DNA from: Bacteroidales bacterium
GTDB lineage: Bacteria > Bacteroidota > Bacteroidia > Bacteroidales > UBA3663
Direction: 5' to 3'
Assembly: GCA_017548545.1 (NCBI GenBank)
Contig: JAFYZW010000126.1
Location: 1-59,062, forward strand
DNA length: 59,062 nt
Positions 35,401 to 45,392 of the stretch are shown here, one piece after another. The position numbers and the translations under genes are program-made. Within the stretch, counting starts at the first letter, position 1. Each line of letters begins with the position of its first letter. Below the pieces are notes generated by a model. That model ran no database searches and was not told the origin of the DNA. It was given only the letters and a program-made list of their open reading frames with translations.

Positions 35401-38400
35401 TGCGGAGCGACGGCACACTGATCAATCCCCAAGGGAACTGGGGTGGCATGATGCGAGCCATGGATGTGACTAACTTCGAATCGGCCAACTATGAATACAT
35501 CGAATTCTGGATGATGGACCCGTTCATCGATGTAGAAGGTGACGACACCTGGAAACCTAACGACGAAGGCAAGCTCATCCTGCAGCTCGGCGAGATTTCG
35601 GAAGATATTCTAAAGGATGGTTACAAGTCGTTCGAGAATGGCCTGGATATCAACGGCGATCTCTCAGCCATCAAGGAGACGACATGGGGACGCGTCTCGA
35701 CACGCACCTCAACGGTCTATGCCTTCGACAATTCGTCCTCGTCACATGCTGCTCAGGACGTTGGTCTCGATGGCTTAAGCACTCTTGACGAAGCCACCTT
35801 CCCGACCTATCAAAGCTATGTGGATTCGCTTCGCCAAAAAGTGTCACCCGAAGTGCTCGCATCGTGGCAGAACGACGAGTATTCGCCCATCAACGACCCG
35901 GCAGGCGATAACTACCACTACTTCCGTGGCAGCGTTTTGGACAACAACAATGTATCGATCCTGAATCGTTACAAATATATTAATGGTGCAGAAGGCAATG
36001 CCCCTTCGACAGCCGACAGCCAGGAATCCTACAGCACAGCCTACAAGAGTACACCCGACGTCGAGGACATCAACTCGGACAACACACTCAACGAAAACGA
36101 GCGATTCTACGAATACGATATCGAACTGGTGCGCGGCCACATGAACCTGGCCGAAAACAAATACCTCGCCGACATCAGTACCCGACAAGTGCGTCTGCGC
36201 GACGGTCTGACCCACGAAGTGAAGTGGTATCTGTTCCGTGTGCCCCTGCGTTCACCCGACCGCAGAGAAGGCAACATCAGCAATTTCAAGTCCATCCGCT
36301 TCATGCGAATGCTCATGACTGGTTGGCAGGAGGCTCAGGTCCTCCGATTGGCCACCCTTGACCTAGTGCGAAGCGATTGGCGCACCTATTCCAACGATCT
36401 CTCTGACCCAGGATACCCGCAGAGCAGCGATGCATTGCTTTCATCAAGCACCGTCAATATCGAAGAACACTCGGGCTCCCTTCCAGTCAACTACGTTCTG
36501 CCTCCAGGCATCTCGCGTATCGTTACTCCGGGCACCAATGCTGTTCAGCAAAACGAACAGGCTCTGGCTCTGAAGATTTCGAACCTCGATCCGCACGATG
36601 CCAAGGCCGTGTACAAGAGCTCCGGTCTCGACCTTCGCCAATACGACAACCTGCAGCTCTTCGCCCACATGCATGCCAATGCAGGCGAGGAAGACCAATT
36701 GCAGGATGGCGACCTGGCCGTTTTCCTTCGCGTGGGTTCCGACTACAAGGACAACTATTACGAGTACGAGGTACCGCTCCACAAGACCTTCGCCGGCAAT
36801 TACAACAACAACTCGACGAGCGACCGACTTCTCGTTTGGCCAGAAGACAACATGATCAACGTGGAGCTATCGAAGTTCACCGCATTGAAGCGTGAACGCA
36901 ATGCCAAGAAGGAGCAGGGCTACGAAGGCGTAAGTTATACGCTCGAATACTCGGCTTATGACGAGGATAACAAGTCGAACCGAATCTCGGTCAAGGGTAA
37001 CCCGTCGCTCGGCGAATGTACGGTCTTCATGATTGGTGTGCGTAACGTAGGTCGCGCCACACGTTCGGCTGTCATTTGGGTCAATGAGCTGCGCACCGAT
37101 GGCATGGACGAAAGCGGTGGCTGGGCAGCACGCGGCAACGCTACGTTGCGCATCTCCGACCTTGCCACCATCAACGGTTCGGGCTCATACACGAGTGCTG
37201 GATGGGGCACCGTGGAGCAATCCACCGCCGTGCGTTCGCTGTCGAAGGACTACGAATACAACATCTCTGGTCAGACAGATATAGGCAAGTGGCTGCCCTC
37301 GCAAATCAAGCTGAATGCGCCCTTCTACTACAGCTATTCCAAGTCGGTGAGCACGCCAAAATATGATCCGTACAACGAAGACCTCACCGTCGATGAAACA
37401 CTCGACACCTACCCCACCGATCGTCAGAAAGACTCCATCAAAGCCCTTGTCCAGACCACTGCAGAGACAAAGTCATTGTCGCTGACGGGTGTGAAGTTCG
37501 ACGTCAAGTCGAAGCATGCGATGCCATGGGATCCTGCCAATGTGACGATGGGATATTCGCAGAACAAACAAACCTCGCACGACCCCACTACAGAATACGA
37601 GTACAACAACACGTACAAGGGTAACATCAACTACAACTGGTCGCCATACTTCAAACCCTGGAAGCCCTTTGCGACAAAGAAGGGCAACAACGCCAAGGGG
37701 AATGCCAATGCTCGAGCAGGCAGAGATAGCCAGGAACAAAGAAGAGCCAATGCTACCGGCAGCCGAACAAGTGCGTCGAACAGCAAAGCACCCTTCAAGA
37801 AACTGAAGGATGACTTCCAATTCAACTGGCTGCCCAACAACATCTCCCTCTCGGCACAGGTCAACCGCACCTACCATGAGGAGCAGTTGAGGAACGTTGA
37901 GACGTACGAGTCCGATTTCACCATTCCTGTCTCCTACACCAAGACCTTCACTATGCTGCGTCAGACCAGCATCTCCTGGGACATCACCAAAAGTCTGAAG
38001 GTCAATTTCCAGTCGGCTTCGAATGCCAGGATCGACGAACCGGACACCCCCGTGAACCGTTATCTCTATCCCGACGAATATGAACGCTGGAAGGACACCA
38101 TCTGGACCCAGATATGGAAACTGGGAACTCCGGTGGACTACAACCAGTCGTTCGACGTCACATGGAACATCCCCATCAACAAGATCACCTGGACCGACTG
38201 GGTCAACCTGTCGGCCAAGTACAAATCCACTTACCAATGGAACCGTGGCACCCAGATCGATGAAGAGACATCGACTGGCAACACCATCCAGAACAATGCA
38301 CAATGGCAGATCGACGGCAAATTCAACTTCGAGACGCTGTACAACAAGTCCAAGTTCCTGAAGAAGGTAAACGACAAGTTCAAGGCCCAACAGTCGAACA

Positions 38401-40181
38401 ATAGCCGCAACAACCGCAATCAGCTCAAGAACGACAACAAAAAGAAACAAAACGACACCAAGTCCAAGGCGAAGAAGGACTACAAACAACAGATCAAACT
38501 GATCGGGAACGACACCACCATCGTCCTCAAGCATTCACTCGACACGCGTCGCATCATTGTCTCGGCTAAGGACAACGAGACCGGTCTTACCTATCCGCTC
38601 AATTACAAGAGGGTTGACAACAATAGCATCCGAATAAGCACTGCGGACAGTGCGACTATCGAGGTGGTAATCAAGGCAGGCAAACCCTTTGACGACGAGA
38701 CCTGGTACAAGACTTTGCAGGTCGGCTCACGAATCCTCATGGCAGTGCGCAGCATCCAGGTAGGCTACAAGCAGACGCAAGACACCTATCTGCCCTATTT
38801 CCAGTCGAACGTGGGAGACTTCTACGGACAGGGGCCGAGCGATGTCGGTCTCGTGCCAGGACTGGGCTTTGCATTCGGCCTCGAAAATGGCGAATCCTTC
38901 ACTGAGAAAGCAGCACGCAACGGTTGGCTGATCGTCAACGATTCGCTCACCTCTCCTGCTGTATATAACTTCACGAAGGACCTCACCTACTCGGCCGTCC
39001 TTGAACCCTGGACCGGTCTGAAGATCAATATCAACGGAACGTGGAAGAACAATGAACGCAAGTCCAACCAGTTCATGTATCCCGACCTTCCCATCACCCG
39101 TTCAGGCTCATTCCAGATGACCACCATCGCCATCGGCTCCAGCTTCGGAGGCAATGATGCTGGCGACAACTATTCGAGTGAGGTCTTCCACCAGTTCATC
39201 CTCAATCGAGAAATCATCTACCAGCGTCTTCTTGCAAAATATGCCGAAGCAGTCTTCCCAGCCGAGGGCGGATTCATCAGCAATATGGACAACAAGAGTT
39301 TTGCAGGAAAGAATGTTGTCAGCTACAATCCCGAGACAGGACTTTACGAACAGCCTTTTGGAGCCTCGCGAATCAATTCGAGCGATATCCTAGTTCCTGC
39401 CTTCGTGGCAGCCTATCTGGGCGGTGATGCACACACCGTCAGCCTCAACCCGATTCCCAAGATGTGGAAGGCATTGCCCAACTGGAAGGTCACTTACGAT
39501 GGCCTGCTTCAGCTGTTCCCGAAACTCTCGAAGTGGTTCAAGACCATACAGTTCAGCCATGCATATAACTGTACGTACGCCATCGGCAACTACCAGACCT
39601 ACACCAACTATGTCGAACTGGAAGAAGGTCTTGGTTATACGCTCGATGTAACCAATAACTGCCCGCTGCCCTCGTCGGAGTTTGATATCGGCACAGTGAC
39701 ATTGACCGAGAGCTGGGCACCTCTTGGTGGCGTGAACGCAACACTTGTCAATGGTCTTACCGTGAGAGGCGAATACAAGCATACACGGTCGGTTTCGCTG
39801 GCGATGTCGAGTGCACAGATCACCGAAAACGTCTCGAAAGACATGACCCTCGGACTTGGCTATAAGATTCTCAACTTCAACCAGAAGATTGGCATGCCCG
39901 ACGGCAATCAAAAGGGCGTAAGCCACGACCTCAACCTAAAGTTTGACATGACCTACAAGAACCAGATGTCACTGCTTCGCAAAATCAACGACGAATATAC
40001 ACAAGCCACTTCCGGCAACTCCGCTTGGTCATTCAAGTTCTCGGCCGATTACCAGTTCTCCAAAATGCTGCAGATGAAACTCTACTATGACAGGCAGGTC
40101 AACACACCGCTCATCTCGACATCTTATCCTACGGTCAACAGCGATTTCGGCATGACATTGACCCTCCAACTCACCCGCTAA
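32478..40181 (+). CDS. sprA: T9SS outer membrane translocon SprA (Sov)
   Basis: 2567 residues with a signal peptide near residues 10-30 (LGLGMICAILFGSLAYG). The sequence has the SprA hallmarks: an N-terminal region followed by IRVKTQGSASLSMG, FDEQIQLNMKASIGSKM, FDLNYNTQATFDFD, repeated YEYIEFWMMDPF and a long series of beta strands ending TLTLQLTR. SprA forms the giant beta-barrel pore of the type IX secretion system and is used for protein export and, in gliders, motility. Two low-complexity stretches stand out: near 1734-1775 (Asn/Ala/Arg) and near 1970-2005 (Asn/Lys/Gln). Length fits the family (about 2300-2600). It has its own promoter and terminator. The CotH-like protein in this window is a plausible substrate. 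Confidence 0.95.
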   Translation: MRQTKGNHQLRVLGLGMICAILFGSLAYGYAPSTMHVPELPQSQVDGPQSQKSEEEKDSVYHSRYPVSPTTPDMAPDLKKAHPGDLKTPENVKTVVEYDWKNNRYLIKTMLGEQQIGNPIPMTMQEYSKYTERKQRGAYFLDQYHKAVEEEEGKGDFDLLDMQFSLGPAEKLFGPGGIRVKTQGSASLSMGMKHNVVDNPTLSERARDQWTFDFDEQIQLNMKASIGSKMSFDLNYNTQATFDFDATQFKLAFAGEEDDIVQNLEAGNVSMTTGNSLISGGASLFGIKSQLKFGKLNITALLAKQESTSKTVSSKGGVTKRTYEILPTEYDENRHYFLGHYFRDTYDQNMEKLPLISSGIEITKIEVWMTNKRSSYDNARNILAFADLGESNPEEMQHPGWASTTGTNAPANGNNTLYATLRDNYPALRDITLVSSTMPTIAIPASADMMESGADYEKIESARLLSSTEYSLNSALGYLSLKTQIDDDCVLAVAFQYTKGGQTYQVGEFSTDNSDNTSKTLYVKLLKSTAGNPEHSIWDLMMKNIYSLGVTNLQQSNFTMQIQYLTDSIGVYTNYINEGPIAQQLLIKVMNLDQLNSHQERHSDGQFDWVAGYTVQASTGRIIFPVVEPFGSHLAKKLGNDPALVSRYCYPNLYSQTLTDAEQDAEHNKFRIRGDYTASSGAEISLGAMNVARGSVRVTAGGTTLTEGSDYTVDYTMGIVTILNESIIESGTNVSVSLEDQSEYSLQRKTMMGLDLQYDWSKDLTFGATVINLSETPLTRKVSMSEIPINNTIYGFNFKWNKDFMWLTNALGAIPWIKATTPSNFSIEGEWAQLIASHSDEIGSNGSIYIDDFESSESSTNLAVPTLWQLSSTPASIEGRDVGGTLFSTAYNDRRAHLAWYRIDNLFTSQTSNLTPAHIKNDLVQLCDPRVRQVTFEEIYPNKELEYGETGILDVMNLSYYPRERGQYNVSASRMRSDGTLINPQGNWGGMMRAMDVTNFESANYEYIEFWMMDPFIDVEGDDTWKPNDEGKLILQLGEISEDILKDGYKSFENGLDINGDLSAIKETTWGRVSTRTSTVYAFDNSSSSHAAQDVGLDGLSTLDEATFPTYQSYVDSLRQKVSPEVLASWQNDEYSPINDPAGDNYHYFRGSVLDNNNVSILNRYKYINGAEGNAPSTADSQESYSTAYKSTPDVEDINSDNTLNENERFYEYDIELVRGHMNLAENKYLADISTRQVRLRDGLTHEVKWYLFRVPLRSPDRREGNISNFKSIRFMRMLMTGWQEAQVLRLATLDLVRSDWRTYSNDLSDPGYPQSSDALLSSSTVNIEEHSGSLPVNYVLPPGISRIVTPGTNAVQQNEQALALKISNLDPHDAKAVYKSSGLDLRQYDNLQLFAHMHANAGEEDQLQDGDLAVFLRVGSDYKDNYYEYEVPLHKTFAGNYNNNSTSDRLLVWPEDNMINVELSKFTALKRERNAKKEQGYEGVSYTLEYSAYDEDNKSNRISVKGNPSLGECTVFMIGVRNVGRATRSAVIWVNELRTDGMDESGGWAARGNATLRISDLATINGSGSYTSAGWGTVEQSTAVRSLSKDYEYNISGQTDIGKWLPSQIKLNAPFYYSYSKSVSTPKYDPYNEDLTVDETLDTYPTDRQKDSIKALVQTTAETKSLSLTGVKFDVKSKHAMPWDPANVTMGYSQNKQTSHDPTTEYEYNNTYKGNINYNWSPYFKPWKPFATKKGNNAKGNANARAGRDSQEQRRANATGSRTSASNSKAPFKKLKDDFQFNWLPNNISLSAQVNRTYHEEQLRNVETYESDFTIPVSYTKTFTMLRQTSISWDITKSLKVNFQSASNARIDEPDTPVNRYLYPDEYERWKDTIWTQIWKLGTPVDYNQSFDVTWNIPINKITWTDWVNLSAKYKSTYQWNRGTQIDEETSTGNTIQNNAQWQIDGKFNFETLYNKSKFLKKVNDKFKAQQSNNSRNNRNQLKNDNKKKQNDTKSKAKKDYKQQIKLIGNDTTIVLKHSLDTRRIIVSAKDNETGLTYPLNYKRVDNNSIRISTADSATIEVVIKAGKPFDDETWYKTLQVGSRILMAVRSIQVGYKQTQDTYLPYFQSNVGDFYGQGPSDVGLVPGLGFAFGLENGESFTEKAARNGWLIVNDSLTSPAVYNFTKDLTYSAVLEPWTGLKININGTWKNNERKSNQFMYPDLPITRSGSFQMTTIAIGSSFGGNDAGDNYSSEVFHQFILNREIIYQRLLAKYAEAVFPAEGGFISNMDNKSFAGKNVVSYNPETGLYEQPFGASRINSSDILVPAFVAAYLGGDAHTVSLNPIPKMWKALPNWKVTYDGLLQLFPKLSKWFKTIQFSHAYNCTYAIGNYQTYTNYVELEEGLGYTLDVTNNCPLPSSEFDIGTVTLTESWAPLGGVNATLVNGLTVRGEYKHTRSVSLAMSSAQITENVSKDMTLGLGYKILNFNQKIGMPDGNQKGVSHDLNLKFDMTYKNQMSLLRKINDEYTQATSGNSAWSFKFSADYQFSKMLQMKLYYDRQVNTPLISTSYPTVNSDFGMTLTLQLTR

Positions 40182-40220
40182 AATGCAAAATAAGGGGGGC
40201 ACAAACGACTCTAAACTTAC

Positions 40221-40264
40221 AAATCGGACATGTTTCGCCAAAAAATATGTCCGATTTTTTTGTT
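40221..40264 (+). terminator. terminator of sprA
   Basis: Perfect 11-bp stem (40221-40231 with 40247-40257), a 15-nt loop and a T-run. The T-run also supplies the TTTG of the pheT promoter. Confidence 0.8.
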
Positions 40265-40289
40265 ACATTATAAATAATGAGTATATTTG
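40259..40289 (+). promoter_or_regulatory. promoter of pheT
   Basis: TTTG (40259-40262), exactly 19 nt, then TATATTTG (40282-40289): a near-ideal Bacteroidota promoter. Its -33 element lies in the U-tract of the sprA terminator. Confidence 0.75.
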
Positions 40290-40335
40290 CGCGCGATTTT
40301 TAACGCGTAATAAGCAATAAAACAAGATACATTCT

Positions 40336-42927
40336 ATGAACATTTCCTACAAGTGGCTGAAGGATTATCTGAAGTTCGACCTCACACCCGAGGAGACTTC
40401 GGCAGCCCTTACTTCCATCGGTCTCGAAACAGAAGGCGTTGAAGAGATCGAATCCATCCGCGGTGGTCTCAAGGGCCTTGTCATCGGACAGGTGCTGACA
40501 TGTGACGTACACCCCAACTCCGACCACATGCACGTCACCACCGTTAACTTAGGCAATTCACAGTGGGTAGCAGATGCCTACGGCACACTCTGCACGAAGG
40601 ACGAGGCCGGTAACACCATCGCACAAATCGTTTGTGGAGCTCCCAATGTGGCAGCTGGTCAGAAGGTTGTCGTTGCCACACTCGGCACCACCCTTTATGA
40701 TGGCGATCAGACCTTCAACATCAAGAAAGCCAAGCTGCGTGGTATAGAGTCGAACGGCATGATCTGTGCCGAAGACGAGATTGGTGTCGGCACCGACCAC
40801 AGCGGAATCATCGTTCTCCCCGAAGACACTCCCGTTGGTATGCCTGCCTCCGAATATTATCATCTGGAGAGCGACTATCGCATCGCTGTTGATATCACTC
40901 CTAACCGCGTGGACGCAGCTTCCCACTACGGAGTGGCCCGCGACCTCAATGCGTACCTTGGTGCGCATGACCTCCCACACGAACTCACCAAACCATCCGT
41001 TGAAGAATTCGAGAAGGTTCTTGAGTCAGACAAAGCCATCCACGTGGATTACAAGCCTATCTCCATCTCAGTCGAAAATACTGAAGCTTGTCCACGATAT
41101 TCCGGTCTCACCATCGCAGGTGTGACCGTGAAGGAGTCGCCCGAGTGGCTGCAAAACCGTCTGAAGGCCATCGGACTTCGTCCCATCAACAATATCGTCG
41201 ATATCACCAACTACATTCTATTTGAGACTGCCGTGCCCATGCACACCTTTGATGCCGATAAGATCAAAGGTGGTCAGATTGTCGTTAGGACCTGCGCCAA
41301 CGGCACTCCCTTCATTACCCTCGACGGACAGGAACACAAGCTTTCAGAGAGCGACCTGATGATCTGTAATGCCGAAGACCCCATGTGCATCGCTGGTGTA
41401 TTCGGTGGTCTCGAATCGGGCACAACGGAGCAAACCACCAATGTCTTCCTCGAGTGCGCCTGCTTCCATCCTACCTGGGTTCGCAAGACGGCACGCCGTC
41501 AGCAGCTTTCGACGGATGCATCCTTCCGTTATGAGCGTGGCGTTGACATCAACAACATCCCCTACGCACTTCGTCGTGCTGCCCTCCTTGTCAAGGAGTT
41601 GGCAGGTGGTACCATCGTAAGCGACATTCAAGATGTTTATCCTGTCAAAAATGTTCCGGCTGTCGTTGATCTCACCTACAAGCGCGTCAATACGCTCTCG
41701 GGCATCAAGATTGCTCCTGAAAGGGTGAAGCAGATTCTCGGACTCCTAGAAATGGAGATTCTCTCGGAGAATAATGAAGGCTTAACGATACAGATTCCCG
41801 CTTACCGTGTGGATGTCACCCGCGACTGCGATGTCATCGAAGACATCCTCCGCATCTATGGCTACGACCGTGTGGAACTCCCTGGCACCGTACGTACCAG
41901 CGCCGTCGGAAGGACTGCAACTGATGTCTCAAACAGCCTCCAGCTGATCATCAGCGAACAGCTCACTGGTGCCGGCTTCAACGAGATCTTGTGCAATTCG
42001 CTTACGGCCGAGGCATTCTATGAGGGTCTGGAGACTTATCCACAGAGCAAGCTTGTCCACGTGATGAACCCGCTTTCGAGCGACCTCAACGTGATGCGAC
42101 AGACACTCCTCTTCGGTGGTCTGCAGTCCATCAGCCGCAACATCAATCACAAGTCGCCCAACTGTCGCTTTTACGAGTTCGGCAACACCTCCTTCTATAA
42201 TGCCGACAAGCAGGCTGTGATCAACAACCAGGTGGCCAGTGGTGAGAAGACGGCGCTCGAAGTACAACAAGAAGGCCGTGCCCTCGCCGGTTATTCCGAG
42301 GAAAGTCATCTGGGTCTTTGGCTGACGGGCAATCGCCATCAAGGCTCGTGGGCTGTAGCCGATACAAAGGCCACCGTCTTCGAACTCAAGGCAGCTGTGC
42401 TCAACATCCTGAGGCGTCTTGGCCTCGACATCGCACTGCGCCAGAAACAGTTCAACTCCGACATCTTCGCCATTGGCCTTGACATCACTAATCCAAAAGG
42501 CAAGGTGCTGGCAACCCTTGGTATCGTTTCGAACAAGATACTGACCCGCTTCGACATTGATCAGGAGGTTTGCTATGCTGACCTCAACTGGAAAGCCCTC
42601 ATGAAGGATGCTGCCAAGGTGAAAGTGGAGCAGCAGGAGATTGCCAAGTTCCCACCAGTGAAGCGTGACCTGGCCCTTCTCGTTGACCAGAGCGTACAGT
42701 TCGCCGACATCGAGCGCATAGCCTACGACACCGAAAAGCGTCTCCTCAAGAGCGTCTCCCTCTTCGACGTTTATGAAGGCAAGAATCTCCCTGCCGGCAA
42801 GAAGTCGTATGCCATCTCCCTCATTCTCCAGGATGCCGAGAAGACACTCAACGACAAGGCTATCGATGCCACCATGCAAAAGTTCATCAAGATGTTTGAG
42901 ACGAAACTTGGTGCATCGCTTCGTTAA
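40336..42927 (+). CDS. pheT: phenylalanyl-tRNA synthetase beta subunit
   Basis: 863 residues. N-terminal MNISYKWLKDYL, an EMAP/tRNA-binding domain (about 40-155, HPNSDHMHVTTVN and CGAPNVAAGQ), the B3/B4 editing region (GLRPINNIVDITNY, AVPMHTFDADK), B5 domain (PAYRVDVTRDCDVIEDI) and a C-terminal FDX-ACB anticodon-binding domain (FPPVKRDLALLVD). With PheS it charges tRNA-Phe. pheS is not adjacent, as is usual in Bacteroidota. The gene has its own promoter. Somewhat longer than many homologues because of insertions in the catalytic-like domain near 640-690. Confidence 0.96.
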   Translation: MNISYKWLKDYLKFDLTPEETSAALTSIGLETEGVEEIESIRGGLKGLVIGQVLTCDVHPNSDHMHVTTVNLGNSQWVADAYGTLCTKDEAGNTIAQIVCGAPNVAAGQKVVVATLGTTLYDGDQTFNIKKAKLRGIESNGMICAEDEIGVGTDHSGIIVLPEDTPVGMPASEYYHLESDYRIAVDITPNRVDAASHYGVARDLNAYLGAHDLPHELTKPSVEEFEKVLESDKAIHVDYKPISISVENTEACPRYSGLTIAGVTVKESPEWLQNRLKAIGLRPINNIVDITNYILFETAVPMHTFDADKIKGGQIVVRTCANGTPFITLDGQEHKLSESDLMICNAEDPMCIAGVFGGLESGTTEQTTNVFLECACFHPTWVRKTARRQQLSTDASFRYERGVDINNIPYALRRAALLVKELAGGTIVSDIQDVYPVKNVPAVVDLTYKRVNTLSGIKIAPERVKQILGLLEMEILSENNEGLTIQIPAYRVDVTRDCDVIEDILRIYGYDRVELPGTVRTSAVGRTATDVSNSLQLIISEQLTGAGFNEILCNSLTAEAFYEGLETYPQSKLVHVMNPLSSDLNVMRQTLLFGGLQSISRNINHKSPNCRFYEFGNTSFYNADKQAVINNQVASGEKTALEVQQEGRALAGYSEESHLGLWLTGNRHQGSWAVADTKATVFELKAAVLNILRRLGLDIALRQKQFNSDIFAIGLDITNPKGKVLATLGIVSNKILTRFDIDQEVCYADLNWKALMKDAAKVKVEQQEIAKFPPVKRDLALLVDQSVQFADIERIAYDTEKRLLKSVSLFDVYEGKNLPAGKKSYAISLILQDAEKTLNDKAIDATMQKFIKMFETKLGASLR

Positions 42928-42986
42928 TTCTTTCTGAAACATAAATCAAAAATTATAAAACCCTAAGATAATTAAAAGACAAAACT

Positions 42987-43724
42987 ATGGGAAGAGCGTT
43001 TGAATATCGCAAAGCACGCATTATGGCGCGCAACAGCAAGAACAGTAAGATGTTCTCAAAACTCAGCAAGGAAATTACTATGTGCGTGAAGGCTTCTGGT
43101 CCTGATCCCGACAACAACAGCCGTCTGCGTACCCTCATTGCAACTGCCAAGTCGGCAAGTATGCCCAAGGATACCATCGATCGTGCCATCAAGAAGGGCA
43201 GCGACACCGATGCCGGCAACTATAAGGAGCTTACCTACGAAGGATACGGCCCATTCGGCATCGCTATCGTCGTGGAGGCAGCTACCGACAACAATACCCG
43301 TACCGTTGCCAACGTACGTTCTTACTTCACCAAGTACGGCGGCACCCTCGGCACCTCTGGTTCGCTGAGCTTCCTTTTCGCTCACAAATCAGTTTTCACC
43401 GTGAAGGCCAAGGAAGGCGTTGACATGGACGAGCTCGAACTCGAACTGATCGACTACGGTGTAGATGAGTTGTACTTCGACGAGGAAGAGAACACCATCA
43501 CCGCTTACGGAGAGTATGAGTCGTATGCCCAGATGCAGCAGTATTTCGAAGAGAACGGTTTCGAGATCGTCAGTGCCGAATTCGTACGCATTCCCAACGA
43601 CACCAAGGAAGTGACGCCAGAGCAGCGCGAGACCCTCGACAAGCTGCTTGCCAAGTTTGATGAAGACGAGGATGTCACCAACGTCTTCACCAACATCAAG
43701 GAGGAGGACGAGGAGGAGGAATAA
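42987..43724 (+). CDS. yebC: YebC/PmpR-family translation-associated protein
   Basis: 245 residues. The N-terminal MGRAFEYRKARIMARNSKNS, FSKLSKEITM, PKDTIDRAIKKG and the central EGYGPFGIAIVVEAATDN are diagnostic. YebC proteins were first called regulators; several are now known to act on ribosomes at proline-rich stalls (family knowledge). The C-terminus is a run of acidic residues. It follows pheT by 59 nt and is probably co-transcribed with it. Confidence 0.95.
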   Translation: MGRAFEYRKARIMARNSKNSKMFSKLSKEITMCVKASGPDPDNNSRLRTLIATAKSASMPKDTIDRAIKKGSDTDAGNYKELTYEGYGPFGIAIVVEAATDNNTRTVANVRSYFTKYGGTLGTSGSLSFLFAHKSVFTVKAKEGVDMDELELELIDYGVDELYFDEEENTITAYGEYESYAQMQQYFEENGFEIVSAEFVRIPNDTKEVTPEQRETLDKLLAKFDEDEDVTNVFTNIKEEDEEEE

Positions 43725-43786
43725 CTCCTCCTGCTCACCTTTCTTAATTCATCATTGGCAAATTTTTCGCGCGTACATCTTATTAT

Positions 43787-45349
43787 ATGTCAATTCAACT
43801 ACAAAAGATACAGGAACTAATCAAGAATCGCGAGACAGCACGCCTTGGCGGTGGCGAGAAGCGCATTGCTGCCCAGCATGCCAAAGGCAAGCTGACCGCT
43901 CGCGAGCGTATCGATGCGCTTGTCGATCCAGGTTCGTTCGAAGAGACCGACATGTTCCTTGTCCATCGTTGCACAAACTTCGGCACGGACAAGTCACACC
44001 CGTTTGGCGACGGTGTTGTAACTGGTTCGGCCACCATCGGCGGACGTCTTGTCTTCCTCTATGCCCAGGACTTCACCGTTAGCGGAGGATCGCTCAGCGT
44101 CACCATGGCCGAGAAGATTTGCAAGATCATGGATATGGCCATGCGTGTAGGCGCTCCGTTCATCGGACTGAATGACTCGGGTGGCGCCCGCATCCAGGAG
44201 GGTATCGCGTCGATGGCCGGTTTCGGCGAGATCTTCGAACGCAATATCCTGGCTTCGGGAGTCATCCCGCAGATCTCCTGCATTATGGGCCCATGCGCAG
44301 GCGGGTCGGTCTATTCCCCTGCCCTCACCGACTTTGTACTGATGGTCAAGAACACGTCCTACATGTTCCTCACCGGCCCCAAGGTCGTCAAGGAGGTGCT
44401 GGGCGAAGTTGTCGATCAGGAGCAGCTCGGTGGCGCATCGGTTCATGCCACCAAGTCGGGTGTTGCCCATTTTGCTTCCGAAAATGAGGAGGAAGCCATC
44501 GGGATGATCCGTCAGCTGCTCAGCTATATCCCCCAGAACAACATGGAGGAGGCACCTCGCATCAAATGCACCGACCCCGTGGACCGAATGGAGGATTCCC
44601 TCAACGAAATCATACCCGAGTCAGCCAACCAGGCCTATGACATGTATCAGGTCATCGCCTCCATTGTTGACCATGGCGAAATGTTCGAAGTACATGCCGG
44701 CTGGGCCAAGAACATCATCGTAGGTTTTGCCCGCATGAACGGACAGAGCGTCGGCATTGTAGCCAATCAGCCCAGGGTGATGGCAGGTTGTCTCGATTCG
44801 AATGCTTCACGTAAGGCAGCACGTTTCGTGCGATTCTGCGATGCGTTCAACATCCCGCTTGTCACACTGGTTGACGTACCGGGCTTCCTTCCCGGCACGG
44901 GACAGGAGTACAATGGCGTCATCGACCATGGTGCCAAGTTGCTCTATGCCTACGGCGAATCCACCGTTCCCAAGGTCACTGTAACCCTCCGCAAGAGTTA
45001 CGGAGGCTCGCATATCGTGATGAGCTGCAAGCAGCTTCGCGGCGACGTCAACTACGCCTGGCCCTCGGCCGAGATTGCGGTCATGGGTTCTGGTGGTGCC
45101 GTCGAGGTGCTCTATGGCAAGGAGATCAAGGCTGCCGAAACCCCAGAGGCCAAGGCAGAGATCATTCAGGAGAAGAAGGCCGAGTACGAAAAACTCTTCT
45201 GCAACCCCTATGATGCGGCCCACAAGGGTTACATCGATGATGTCATCGAGCCTCGCAACACCCGTTTCCGCGTCATCCGTGCCCTTGAGAAGCTTCACAA
45301 CAAGCGTGTCGAAAACCCCGCCAAGAAGCATGACAATCTGCCGCTCTAA
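43787..45349 (+). CDS. mmdA: methylmalonyl-CoA decarboxylase / acyl-CoA carboxyltransferase alpha subunit
   Basis: 520 residues. A crotonase-fold carboxyltransferase pair: N-terminal half with [51 protein letters not shown] and [17 protein letters not shown]-terminal half with [20 protein letters not shown] and [12 protein letters not shown]. In Bacteroidota this subunit moves CO2 between methylmalonyl-CoA and a biotin carrier. It heads a cluster with an OadG-like subunit (43 nt later) and the biotin carrier, so it is called mmdA rather than pccB. The membrane beta subunit that would decarboxylate carboxybiotin and pump sodium is not next to it. Confidence 0.93.
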   Translation: MSIQLQKIQELIKNRETARLGGGEKRIAAQHAKGKLTARERIDALVDPGSFEETDMFLVHRCTNFGTDKSHPFGDGVVTGSATIGGRLVFLYAQDFTVSGGSLSVTMAEKICKIMDMAMRVGAPFIGLNDSGGARIQEGIASMAGFGEIFERNILASGVIPQISCIMGPCAGGSVYSPALTDFVLMVKNTSYMFLTGPKVVKEVLGEVVDQEQLGGASVHATKSGVAHFASENEEEAIGMIRQLLSYIPQNNMEEAPRIKCTDPVDRMEDSLNEIIPESANQAYDMYQVIASIVDHGEMFEVHAGWAKNIIVGFARMNGQSVGIVANQPRVMAGCLDSNASRKAARFVRFCDAFNIPLVTLVDVPGFLPGTGQEYNGVIDHGAKLLYAYGESTVPKVTVTLRKSYGGSHIVMSCKQLRGDVNYAWPSAEIAVMGSGGAVEVLYGKEIKAAETPEAKAEIIQEKKAEYEKLFCNPYDAAHKGYIDDVIEPRNTRFRVIRALEKLHNKRVENPAKKHDNLPL

Positions 45350-45392
45350 GGCTTTATGCACTCTCGCCAATAAGCGGGAATCCTATAAGAAC

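Noticed and set aside
37473..38534. 353-codon open frame on the minus strand opposite sprA
   Set aside because: Val/Leu-rich shadow of the sprA coding strand.
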